Shown: positions 8,067 through 15,432 of the stretch, piece after piece
How positions within the stretch are numbered: the first letter of the stretch is position 1
Layout: the number at the start of each line of letters is the position of its first letter
NCBI GenBank assembly: GCA_947244675.1
Contig: CAMXLV010000014.1
Span: 1-25,247, forward strand
DNA: 25,247 bases
From: an uncultured Clostridium sp.
GTDB lineage: Bacteria > Bacillota_A > Clostridia > TANB77 > CAG-508
Direction: 5' to 3'
The notes under the pieces: generated by a model
What the model was told of the DNA's origin: nothing
Databases searched by the model: none
The model's input: the letters and a program-made list of their open reading frames with translations, nothing else
Made by a program: the position numbers and the translations under genes

Positions 8067-8861
8067 TTATTGTTTTTTAAATATCTGTTTTAGTTTTGCA
8101 AAAAAACCTTTTTCTCTTCCTGGAATGGTTACTTCTATTTTTTCACCTAATACTCTTTTTGCAATTTCAATATAGGCTTTTCCAGATGGTGCTTTTTTAT
8201 TTTGGATAACTGGTTCTCCTTTGTTGGTTTGTGTGATAATGTATTCATCATCTGGAACAACACCTATTAAGTCGATAGATAGTAAGTCTACAATGTCATC
8301 TACATCCATCATTTCTCCTTTTTTTACCATGTTGGCTCTAATACGATTGATAACTAATTCTGGATTTTTGATCTCAGATGATTCTAATAATCCTATAATT
8401 CTATCAGCATCTCGAATAGCTGATATTTCAGCTGTTGTTACTACAATGGCACGATTAGCTCCTGCAATTGCATTTTTAAATCCTTGCTCGATTCCAGCTG
8501 GACAATCTATTAATATGTAATCAAATTCTTCTTTTAATTTTTCTACTAAGTTTTTCATTTGCTCTTCATTGACAGCACTTTTATCTCTTGTTTGTGCTGC
8601 TGGTAATAAATATAATTCCTTGAATCTTTTGTCTTTAATCAAAGCTTGTCTTAATTTACATTTTTCTTCTACTACATCTACAATATCATATACAATTCTA
8701 TTTTCTAGTCCCATAACAACATCTAAGTTACGAAGTCCAATATCAGTATCAATTAAAACTACTTTTTTTCCTTCTACTGCTAAACTAGAACCTAAATTTG
8801 CTGTGGTTGTTGTTTTTCCTACTCCACCTTTTCCTGATGTGATTACAATTACTTCTCCCAT
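8067..8861 (-). CDS. minD: Septum-site determining ATPase MinD
   Basis: A ParA/MinD-type ATPase that binds membrane in its ATP form and places the division site. 264 residues, normal length. The deviant Walker A GKGGVGKTT is at residues 10-18; DTDIGLRNLDVVMGLE and DYILIDCPAGIE follow, and the C-terminus ends in a basic amphipathic membrane-targeting helix (KGFFAKLKQIFKKQ). The start is ATG 8861, set by AAGGAGG; a 9-codon upstream extension lacks a site. It is first in an operon with minE, rodA and dusB, driven by the promoter at 8893-8921. No minC lies upstream, where Firmicutes usually have it. Confidence 0.95.
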   Translation of the reverse strand: MGEVIVITSGKGGVGKTTTTANLGSSLAVEGKKVVLIDTDIGLRNLDVVMGLENRIVYDIVDVVEEKCKLRQALIKDKRFKELYLLPAAQTRDKSAVNEEQMKNLVEKLKEEFDYILIDCPAGIEQGFKNAIAGANRAIVVTTAEISAIRDADRIIGLLESSEIKNPELVINRIRANMVKKGEMMDVDDIVDLLSIDLIGVVPDDEYIITQTNKGEPVIQNKKAPSGKAYIEIAKRVLGEKIEVTIPGREKGFFAKLKQIFKKQ

Positions 8862-8892
8862 AATTTTCCTCCTTAGGTTTTTTAACATTTAT

Positions 8893-8921
8893 ATGATATA
8901 ACGAAAAGGACAAAAAGTCAA
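8893..8921 (-). promoter_or_regulatory. Sigma-A promoter of the minD operon
   Basis: TTGACT (8921-8916), a 17-nt spacer, TATCAT (8898-8893). It lies 32 nt before the minD ATG. The -10 is weak but the -35 is good; a further TATAAT lies just upstream at 8930-8925. Confidence 0.6.
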
Positions 8922-8970
8922 TGTATTATAACAAAAATATTGCTAAAATATTACAAAATGATTACAACGC

Positions 8971-9022
8971 AAAAAATACACTAAGGAATAGCTAATCTTT
9001 CTATCCCTTAGTGCTTTTTTTT
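8971..9022. terminator. Strong terminator after the FGE-like gene
   Basis: Stem CACTAAGGAATAG (8979-8991) with CTATCCCTTAGTG (9001-9013), one mismatch on the plus strand that becomes G-U on the minus strand. It is followed on the minus strand by TATTTTTTGCG. It separates the FGE-like gene from the minD promoter. Confidence 0.88.
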
Positions 9023-9037
9023 AAACTTTTATTTATT

Positions 9038-10787
9038 TTACCATAATACAGTACGAAAACCTCTTTCTGCTGTACCATTTGCATTACTAAATGAATAACG
9101 ATTATTTACAGCATTTCCGCAGATTTTCATCCTGATAACACCCACCACGATATGTACATGGTGTTGTCATTCTTCCAGAATATTCTAATGTCCATTCATA
9201 CATATTTCCTGCCAAATCATAAATGTTACAAACACTATTTCGATTTGTTGCTCCTGTTGTTAATTCTGTCGCTGTATTGGTTTTATGATAAGTTTGATTA
9301 ATCTCTGCCCATGTATTTATCTTATATTTTCCTCTTACAACATCAAAAGTACTTTCTTTATAATTTCCCCACATACTAGAGTCATTTTTTAACTCATTTT
9401 GTGTTTTATTTTCCTTTTCCTCTATAAACTTCAAAATTAAATCCCATTGAATGCCAAACATTAAACTTCCTGTTCTTGTTTCTGTTCCCAAAGATTTTGA
9501 TAGCATTTGAGCTTGCTTGCAAGTTACATAATTGTATGCATAAACATTTGCTCCAATAATCGGTTGCCTTGCAGCATTGTCTAATGCTGTTACATAACTA
9601 GTTGCTCCTGTTTCATATCTACCTACAAAAAAACCACCTTTTTGATAGATACTCTTTAACATTGCTTTTTTCCAATCTTGATAATCCTGACTACTTGCAA
9701 AACCATGCTGATTTTCTTCTTTCCATGTATCTGTATATCCTTCTATTCTATAATTTGCTGTGTATTTTTGCAAATCTTCTTCTATTTTTTGATAAGCTTC
9801 TTGTGTAAATTCTTCTATAGCAAGTCCTGCTGTTGGATAAACTTTTAAAGTTTTTGGAACTTCGATCCACACCCACTGATTCTCTTTATTATCTTTTACA
9901 ACAAGTCCTTCCTCAATGGTGTCTTCCCCTTTTATTTGTGATACTTTAAATCCTTCTGGTATTGAAATAGTATCCCCATTCTTGTCTTTATATATTCCTT
10001 CTTTGTCATAAGCTAAAGACCATTTTTCTATTGCTAAATAAATAACTTTGTTATTAGTAGTATTTTTGTAATAGCCTTGATAAGCATTTACACTCTTTAA
10101 AAAATCTTCTTTATCCAGACTATTTATCTCTAATTCTTCTGGAATGTTCTGTATTTTTTGCTCTTCTACAATCCATTTATATTGCTCTGTACTTTCTTGA
10201 TTTTCAATTATAATTCCTGTATTTTTCTTTCCTCTTACATAATGATATCCTTCTGGAATTTGAATATTATCGACATATTTTAAGTTTACTTCTTTGGTAT
10301 CCACTTCCTCTGCTTCATAATCTGTATAATAAACTTCTTTATCTATTGTAATTCCCTCTACATAGAAAATATTATGGCTTGCTTCATTGATAATATATAA
10401 ATCAAGGTAATTGTTTGCATTTTGCGCATCTTCTCTTACTTTTTCATAATCTTTTCCATAATTTAATGTTAAATTTTCAAGAGCTGCTAGATCAATTACT
10501 AAAAAATCTCCTCTATCAACTTGATTACTAATTAAACCTGCTTCTTGAATATCATTTATATTAGTATATTTTATGTTTGCTGGAATTTTTCCATTTTGTA
10601 TATAATAAGAAGCTATTTTGTCTCTTAAATTAGTAATATCATTTTGCATTTGTTTTAAGTTTTCTACTCTTAGGTTATCTCTTACATAATAAATGGTTAT
10701 ATTGGATAAAATAATAATTATCACCACTGCAATTGCTAAAGATACTAAGGATATTCCTCTTTCTTTTTTTCTTTTTTTATTTATCAT
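9038..10787 (-). CDS. Pilin-headed protein with formylglycine-generating-enzyme (SUMF1)-like domain, read through a +1 frameshift
   Basis: The joined protein is 582 residues. Residues 1-40 are a prepilin-like leader (KKERGISLVSLAIAVVIIIILS) followed by a helix as in type IV pilins. The middle, about 100-330, is unrecognised. The C-terminal 200 residues show the FGE-sulfatase fold: GGFFVGRYETGA, QAQMLSKSLG, NIYDLAGNMYEWT, YRGGCYQDENL and ERGFRTVLW. The catalytic cysteine pair of true FGEs is not evident, so a binding role outside the cell is more likely. Near the C-terminus the minus strand reads CTG CGG AAA TGC; frame 0 ends five codons later. Skipping C9119 gives CTG GGA AAT GCT and adds 26 residues that finish the fold with the family's GFR motif. 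The start is ATG 10787 with AGGAG; a TTG two codons earlier is too close to the site. Confidence 0.85.
9117..9119 (-). other. In-frame CGG, +1 frameshift site 6 (FGE-like gene)
   Basis: The minus strand reads CTG-C-GGA-AAT-GCT. Four-base word CGGA. The shift adds the C-terminal strand that carries the GFR motif of the fold. Confidence 0.8.
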
Positions 10788-10863
10788 TTGCAATTTCTCC
10801 TATTCTTTTAACTTTAGTATTAGTTTACTATTTTTTTTATTTATTTTCAATAGTTTTTCTTTT

Positions 10864-11508
10864 TTATTTTTCTAATAATTGATAGATTTTATTTCTTTTC
10901 TCATAAATTTTATCTTCTCGGATAAAAATCCCCCATAAAACTAAAATAATTAAAAAAATAGCAATATTTTCTACTTGATAAATCATAATACTAGCAATAA
11001 AAGTTAGAAACATTAAACTGACAAAAGATATTTTATTAATCCATCTATCTGCTCTTATTTTCCCTAAAAATATATGTAGAATCCCTTTCATTACCCTTCC
11101 ACCATCTAATGGATAGATTGGTAGTAAATTAAATAAAATCAAAAGTAAATTTGAATATAACATCATTAATGTAATAATCAAATTCATATTCATTTGTAAT
11201 ACTAATAATATAATCCCAAAATTCATAATTGGTCCTGCTAGAGCAACTACTATCTTTTTTAATTCTAGTAAATTTCCACATTTTATCTTCTTATTGTAAT
11301 CTTTTGGTGTGAGTTTAAATGAAATAGAAACACCATATGGCATTATTTCTATTTTTTCTGGTTTCATTCCTAAAAGCAATCCCGCTATTAGATGTCCAAA
11401 TTCATGAAGAATAGCAAAAAACATAATCATTGCATAAATTTCTATTTGTTTTGTAAAATAGAATAAAATCAGACAAAGAAATATTTTTAAATCAATTCTA
11501 AATCGCAT
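10864..11508 (-). CDS. spoIVFB: SpoIVFB-type site-2 intramembrane protease (M50)
   Basis: A membrane zinc protease that in sporulating bacteria cleaves pro-sigma-K. 214 residues. The zinc motif HEFGH is at 35-39 in a membrane helix and the second ligand motif NLLPIYPLDGGR at 127-138 (Asp135). At least four hydrophobic helices are visible, including a C-terminal one. It follows the SpoIVFA-like gene by 12 nt, the same pair as in Bacillus, where it also neighbours minCD. Length is shorter than in B. subtilis (about 290) because no C-terminal CBS domain is present, common in Clostridia. Naming as SpoIVFB rests on motif plus synteny. Confidence 0.85.
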   Translation of the reverse strand: MRFRIDLKIFLCLILFYFTKQIEIYAMIMFFAILHEFGHLIAGLLLGMKPEKIEIMPYGVSISFKLTPKDYNKKIKCGNLLELKKIVVALAGPIMNFGIILLVLQMNMNLIITLMMLYSNLLLILFNLLPIYPLDGGRVMKGILHIFLGKIRADRWINKISFVSLMFLTFIASIMIYQVENIAIFLIILVLWGIFIREDKIYEKRNKIYQLLEK

Positions 11509-11520
11509 TTTTTTCCTCCC

Positions 11521-12366
11521 TTACAGTTCCAAAATAGATTCTGGATCAATGCATTTTTCCGAAATTCTTATTTCAAAATGTAAATGTGGACCTGTAGAAT
11601 TTCCTGTTGAACCAACTTCTGCAATTTCTTGTCCTTTTGTAACTTTATCTCCTTGTTTTACATATAAATCATTACAATGGGCATAAATGATGCTCACTTC
11701 TCCTATTTGAATTTTTAAGTGTTTTCCATAGTCTCCTTCTTCTGAGCTAAGTACTACTTCTCCATCTGTTGCAGCTATAATTTTTGTTCCAAGATTTGCT
11801 GCAATATCAGTTCCTGTATGATTTTTAGGAACATCACCTGTAGCATTTTCTCTTTGTCCAAATTTGGAACTAATCGTCCCTTCTACTGGTTTGATAAAAT
11901 CAGTTGTATTTTTTATATTTTGTATATCTATTTCCTCTTGTGTTAATTCCTCCTTCACTTGTCCTTCTGCTACATCTAATTCTTTTTGTTCTGCTAGTGG
12001 TACTTCTTTTGCTCCTCCTATTGCCTCTTCTTGATTTTCTTGTTTCTCTTCTTTTTTTACAAAATTTATTATTTGACTTTTAGTCCATTCATATAATTCC
12101 ATAAAATTTGTGTCGTAAGAAAGTATTTCATTGGCTTTATGAATAAAGTCTTCCGAAAAAACATAAGAATTTTTTTGTATGGCATATATCGTCAAATAAA
12201 TAGCTACACAAACTACTATTTGTAAAACCATTTTTTTGAGTAATCTAACATCTTTTTTTTCATTTATACTAACTTTTGTAACTGGTCGTGCTTCACCTTG
12301 TTTTCTTCTTTCATAAATCTCCTCAGCTCGTCTTATTTTTTCTTCTACTGTCATAACTCTCTCCAT
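11521..12366 (-). CDS. spoIVFA: SpoIVFA-like membrane protein with LytM/M23 peptidase domain
   Basis: 281 residues. A basic cytoplasmic N-terminus (to about 45), one membrane helix (about 46-63), an acidic linker (105-150) and an M23 domain (about 157-281). The zinc ligands all appear present: HTGTD (His183, Asp187), AHCND (His230) and HLHFE (His261, His263). B. subtilis SpoIVFA, which holds SpoIVFB inactive in the outer forespore membrane, has a degenerate LytM domain; this one may keep peptidase activity. Adjacency to spoIVFB supports the name over SpoIIQ. The start may be ATG 12366 (AGAGGTG upstream) or ATG 12354 (GGAGAG upstream). The first site is buried in a terminator-like hairpin. Confidence 0.82.
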   Translation of the reverse strand: MERVMTVEEKIRRAEEIYERRKQGEARPVTKVSINEKKDVRLLKKMVLQIVVCVAIYLTIYAIQKNSYVFSEDFIHKANEILSYDTNFMELYEWTKSQIINFVKKEEKQENQEEAIGGAKEVPLAEQKELDVAEGQVKEELTQEEIDIQNIKNTTDFIKPVEGTISSKFGQRENATGDVPKNHTGTDIAANLGTKIIAATDGEVVLSSEEGDYGKHLKIQIGEVSIIYAHCNDLYVKQGDKVTKGQEIAEVGSTGNSTGPHLHFEIRISEKCIDPESILEL

Positions 12367-12430
12367 AAAAAAAACACCTCTTCCTTTGTTTTATCTTGTA
12401 TTTCATTCTTATGTCACTAAGAGATGTTTT
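12367..12430 (-). terminator. Terminator-like hairpin that covers the spoIVFA ribosome binding site
   Basis: On the minus strand AAAACATCTCTT (12430-12419) pairs with AAGAGGTGTTTT (12382-12371) over 12 positions with one U-G wobble; four more T follow and then the ATG. It looks like a Rho-independent terminator for the gene ending at 12436, and its right arm contains the AGAGGTG binding site. The loop (36 nt) could hold an internal promoter. Confidence 0.65.
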
Positions 12431-12435
12431 ATGCC

Positions 12436-12783
12436 TTATTTTAAGATTAATAATATTGTTTGTAGCAAAATAATACTACTTGTTATAAAAGCATATCTTT
12501 TTAATCGTATATAATTTTTTCGATTTTTCACATTTTCTTTTCTTTCTTCCTGATCATTTTCTATTTTAGCTATATAGCTACTTACTAGCATTTCCGCTTC
12601 TTTTAGCAAATAATCCTTTTCTTTTTTTACTGTTTCTTTTGTTATTTTTAGGTTGTTATTTTTTTCTATTTTTTCTAACCTTTTTGCTTTTTTACTTGAT
12701 TTTAAAATGACGATGGCTTCCTCCACTAGATTAGATGGCAAATTTTTTAAGATAATCATATTTTTCATGGTTCCTGTTTCCAT
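12436..12783 (-). CDS. Small tail-anchored membrane protein, unknown function
   Basis: 115 residues. No family recognised. Residues 1-90 are charged and helical, rich in Lys and Glu (KSSKKAKRLEKIEKNNN); the last 20 form one membrane helix ending ILLQTILLILK. It is therefore a C-tail-anchored, cytoplasm-facing protein. The start is ATG 12783 with GAGGGAGG upstream; the 18-codon upstream extension has no site. It lies between the PAS gene and spoIVFA, same strand, but a terminator-like hairpin separates it from spoIVFA. A sporulation link is guesswork. Confidence 0.65.
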   Translation of the reverse strand: METGTMKNMIILKNLPSNLVEEAIVILKSSKKAKRLEKIEKNNNLKITKETVKKEKDYLLKEAEMLVSSYIAKIENDQEERKENVKNRKNYIRLKRYAFITSSIILLQTILLILK

Positions 12784-12929
12784 TTTGCTACCTCCCTCGA
12801 TTTTGTCTTTCTTATAAAGTTTTTCCACTTTTTTCAAGGTTATACACTTTTATCTAGCTTTTTGTAAAAATTTAACCCCCTTTTATTTGTATTGAAAACC
12901 AATAAAGTAACTTAAAATAAAAAAATATT

Positions 12930-13277
12930 TTACATTTGCAAGTTTAGTTCAAATCTTTCTATAAATCCTATCCATTCACCTTTGTCATTTTTTACCCCTT
13001 GCATATATACTCTTTGGTTTCTACTAGTTACACAAACAAAAACTTCTTTTCCATTGGTTTTTATCCCTTCATAACCTTTTTTTATTCTTTCAATTGATTT
13101 TTCGCTACTATGACAGTCAAATAAACTTTTTCCTATTAAGTTTTTATATCCTCTTTCTTCATAATAATGGTATTGCGCATTTTTATTCATAAATCTAATA
13201 ATATAATCATTGTCTATAAAAACAATAGGATATGGGTAACTGTTCAAAATCCCTTCTAACATTTCAATTTTTTCCAT
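12930..13277 (-). CDS. Stand-alone PAS domain protein
   Basis: 115 residues making up a single PAS domain. PYPIVFIDNDYIIRFMNKNA (core strand and helix), LIGKSLFDCHS and a final GEWIGFIERFEL strand are typical. There is no output domain, membrane helix or signal. It may sense a ligand or bind a partner kinase or regulator. AAAGGAGG precedes the ATG at 13277. A 47-codon ORF ends 30 nt upstream and may share its promoter. Confidence 0.8.
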   Translation of the reverse strand: MEKIEMLEGILNSYPYPIVFIDNDYIIRFMNKNAQYHYYEERGYKNLIGKSLFDCHSSEKSIERIKKGYEGIKTNGKEVFVCVTSRNQRVYMQGVKNDKGEWIGFIERFELNLQM

Positions 13278-13307
13278 AACTGTTTCCTCCTTTAAACTTT
13301 CTATCTC

Positions 13308-13451
13308 TTACTCTCTGATAGTTTCTATGTCTACATTGGCATGATGAAAATTTTTAATATCAAATTCTAAAAATAACTTCCTAATGTAATTATTATTTTC
13401 TTTTACACTCTTTATTCCTGTTTCAATCATCAGCAAATGTTTGTTGTCCAT
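13308..13451 (-). CDS. Possible 47-residue protein
   Basis: ATG 13451 to TAA 13308. The product begins MDNKHLLMIETGIKSVKENN and continues as a charged helix. A weak AAGGAA site lies about 10 nt upstream, and it sits between a promoter (13516-13544) and the PAS gene on the same strand. A second frame just upstream (13423-13515, beginning MFKGFFYNLDY) also looks coding, so this could be the 3' part of one gene broken by a frameshift that does not involve CGG. Function unknown. Confidence 0.35.
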   Translation of the reverse strand: MDNKHLLMIETGIKSVKENNNYIRKLFLEFDIKNFHHANVDIETIRE

Positions 13452-13515
13452 TTTTTAGAAATTCCTTTTTTATATCTTCTGTATAATCTAAATTATAAAA
13501 AAAACCTTTAAACAT

Positions 13516-13544
13516 ATTTTAACACAATTTATAATAACAGGCAA
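13516..13544 (-). promoter_or_regulatory. Possible sigma-A promoter for the small ORF and PAS gene
   Basis: TTGCCT (13544-13539), a 17-nt spacer, TAAAAT (13521-13516). Transcription would begin near 13509. Confidence 0.45.
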
Positions 13545-13628
13545 ATTACAAATATGTTTTTTATTTAGAAATTACAATGAGAATCTATAAATCTTTTGAA
13601 AATACACAATTCTGCTATCTAGCAAAAT

Positions 13629-13690
13629 TAAACTTCCAATTTTTACTGATTAACATTTTAAAACATTAACCAATAAATCTTGGAAGTTTA
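13629..13690 (-). ncRNA. 62-nt hairpin, probably an RNA structure
   Basis: TAAACTTCCAA (13629-13639) and TTGGAAGTTTA (13680-13690) are perfect inverted repeats. The 40 nt between them continue the stem to a TTTTAAAA centre. The imperfect positions are G-U pairs when transcribed from the minus strand but A-C mismatches on the plus strand. Two A-A or G-A mismatches lie next to the outer arm. It starts about 150 nt after the spo0A stop codon. No clear U-tract follows, so a plain terminator is less likely than a stability element or small RNA. Confidence 0.5.
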
Positions 13691-13842
13691 TTGTCTTATA
13701 TAATTTTCATTTACTACCTTAGCTGCTGATTTTTCACTTTATGTATGACTATTTTTATATAGTTTATAGCCTTAATAATACTTACCCGCATTTAACAGTT
13801 TTTCAATATTTGCAATGCTTTTAGCTATTATCTCATTATTCT

Positions 13843-14664
13843 CTATGCACTCTTAAGTTCAAGTCTTAATTTATCTGCAATCATTGCTATAAATTCACTA
13901 TTCGTTGGTTTTCCTTTGCTTGCTGAGATTGTATACCCAAAAATATTTTCTACTGCTTCTTGTTGTCCTCTTCCCCATGCCACTTCTATCGCATGACGAA
14001 TGGCACGTTCTACTCTGCTTGGTGTTGTACCATATTTAAAAGCAATTTTAGGATATAAACTCTTTGTAATTTGATTAATTACATCAATATCATTTACCAC
14101 CATCATAATAGCTTCTCTTAAATATTGATATCCCTTAATATGAGCAGGAACTCCTACTTCATGAATAATGTTTGTAACTAAAGCTTCTAAATTTTCCTCC
14201 TTTTTTCCTTCGTTTTCTGACAAGTCTATGTATTTTTGTTTTGTTTCTCTTGTAATAAAACTTCCACCAGTTTGAGTTGGTTTAAAATACTTAATTTCCC
14301 TAATTCTTCTAATTAACACCTCGATGTCAAATGGTTTCACAACATAATAATCTGCACCTGCTATAATTGCTTTTTGTGTTATTTTGTCTTGGCCCACTGC
14401 TGAGAGCATAATGCAGATCGGTTTTTTATCTATCGTCATCATATTATTTACTTTTTCTAATACTCCTAATCCATCTAAATGTGGCATAATTACATCTAAA
14501 AGTGCAATATCTGGTCTTGTGTTTGCTACCATATCAACTGCCTCTTTTCCATCTTTTGCTACTGCTATTACTTCCATATCTTCTTGACTATTGATATAAG
14601 AAGTTAATGTGCGACTAAAGTCCTGGTTGTCATCTGCAATTAAAATACTAAGTTTCTCTTTCAT
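13843..14664 (-). CDS. spo0A: Sporulation master regulator Spo0A
   Basis: A response regulator that, when phosphorylated, switches on sporulation. 273 residues, normal length. Receiver domain 1-125 with acidic pocket Asp11/Asp12, phospho-acceptor Asp57 ([11 protein letters not shown]), Ser88 and Lys110 (YYVVKPFD). The C-terminal DNA-binding domain (about 160-273) carries the family's [17 protein letters not shown], the [20 protein letters not shown] recognition region and [20 protein letters not shown]. The start is ATG 14664 with AGGAGGGG. It has its own promoter. spoIVB, its usual upstream neighbour, is absent; yigZ is there instead. Confidence 0.97.
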   Translation of the reverse strand: MKEKLSILIADDNQDFSRTLTSYINSQEDMEVIAVAKDGKEAVDMVANTRPDIALLDVIMPHLDGLGVLEKVNNMMTIDKKPICIMLSAVGQDKITQKAIIAGADYYVVKPFDIEVLIRRIREIKYFKPTQTGGSFITRETKQKYIDLSENEGKKEENLEALVTNIIHEVGVPAHIKGYQYLREAIMMVVNDIDVINQITKSLYPKIAFKYGTTPSRVERAIRHAIEVAWGRGQQEAVENIFGYTISASKGKPTNSEFIAMIADKLRLELKSA

Positions 14665-14709
14665 TTTTCCCCTCCTAAATTTTTTTACTGTAATTTTTTT
14701 ACAATTGTT

Positions 14710-14738
14710 ATTATAATGTTTTATTCGAGGAAAAGCAA
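14710..14738 (-). promoter_or_regulatory. Sigma-A promoter of spo0A
   Basis: TTGCTT (14738-14733), a 17-nt spacer, TATAAT (14715-14710), 45 nt before the spo0A ATG. A 12-bp perfect dyad ends directly upstream of the -35. Confidence 0.8.
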
Positions 14739-14739
14739 T

Positions 14740-14766
14740 ACTTTCTGGAAATTTTTTCCAGAAAGT
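14740..14766. promoter_or_regulatory. 12-bp perfect dyad between yigZ and the spo0A promoter
   Basis: ACTTTCTGGAAA (14740-14751), a 3-nt gap, TTTCCAGAAAGT (14755-14766). It lies 18 nt after the yigZ stop and touches the spo0A -35 box. As a minus-strand terminator it lacks a U-tract, so an operator or mRNA 3' hairpin is equally possible. Confidence 0.5.
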
Positions 14767-14784
14767 TTTATAAAAGTACTTTTT

Positions 14785-15414
14785 TCATTTACTTTTTGTT
14801 ATATATTTTTTAGTTATTTCTATTACATCTTTTAAATTGACCTCTTTTGTTTCAAAATCTTTCAATAATTTTGTTTTTTTATCAACCTCTAATTCTATTT
14901 TACAACAAATCATTTCACTATATTCAATATTCGTTATCAAAATCTTATTATTTCTACAATAATATTTAAAACTATCTAAATCACTATAATTAATAGTAAT
15001 TACCATTTCTATTCCTTCACATTTTTCAATTTTTTGACTTTTTTCAATTGCTTTTTGTAAACCTTCTGAATAAGCTCTAACTAAGCCTCCTGTTCCTAAT
15101 AGAATTCCTCCAAAATACCTAGTTACAACAATTAAAACATTCGCTAATTGGTTCTTTTGTAAAATCGTTAGCATAGGCGCTCCTGCTGTTCCTGATGGTT
15201 CTCCATCATCACTTGCTTTTTCAATTATTTGACTTTCCTTAACAACACGATAAGCAAAACAATTGTGCCTTGCATCATGATATTCCCTTTTGCTTTCCTT
15301 GATTAATCTTTCTGCCTCTTCTACATTCTCTACAGGAAATATATTAGCAATAAATTTCGACTTTTTCTCTACTATTTCTGCTTGCATCTTTTCTCTAATG
15401 GTTACAAAATTCAT
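14785..15414 (-). CDS. yigZ: YigZ/IMPACT family protein
   Basis: 209 residues, the usual length. The UPF0029 N-terminal domain shows KSKFIANIFPVENVEEA, the family signature DARHNCFAYR, SDDGEPSGTAGAPML and VVTRYFGGILLGTGGLVRAY; a DUF1949-type ferredoxin-like C-terminal domain follows. The biochemical role in bacteria is poorly defined; eukaryotic IMPACT modulates Gcn2 signalling. It is last in the operon, 18 nt behind the HI0933 gene. Confidence 0.92.
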   Translation of the reverse strand: MNFVTIREKMQAEIVEKKSKFIANIFPVENVEEAERLIKESKREYHDARHNCFAYRVVKESQIIEKASDDGEPSGTAGAPMLTILQKNQLANVLIVVTRYFGGILLGTGGLVRAYSEGLQKAIEKSQKIEKCEGIEMVITINYSDLDSFKYYCRNNKILITNIEYSEMICCKIELEVDKKTKLLKDFETKEVNLKDVIEITKKYITKSK

Positions 15415-15432
15415 TTTAATTCCTCTTTTTCT

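Larger units (their letters stand above)
13452..13842. other. Intergenic region downstream of spo0A
   Basis: 391 nt without a convincing gene, very AT-rich. It holds the promoter at 13516-13544, the 62-nt hairpin at 13629-13690 and, directly after spo0A, a start-less open frame on the minus strand (reading [20 protein letters not shown] and a few more residues) that resembles coding sequence and may be a gene remnant. Confidence 0.5.

Noticed and set aside
7529..8093. Plus-strand ORFs rich in Phe and Ser opposite minE
   Set aside because: They are the mirror of the Glu/Lys codons (GAA, AAA) of the minE tail.
5593..9119. CGG reassigned to another amino acid without a frameshift
   Set aside because: Simple reassignment would keep frame 0, but frame 0 after each CGG runs into a stop within a few codons and loses family similarity; similarity resumes only in the +1 frame.
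13423..13515. 30-codon minus-strand ORF beginning MFKGFFYNLDY
   Set aside because: Its ATG would be at or before the predicted transcription start and no binding site is visible; kept only as a possible 5' part of a broken gene with the 47-codon ORF.
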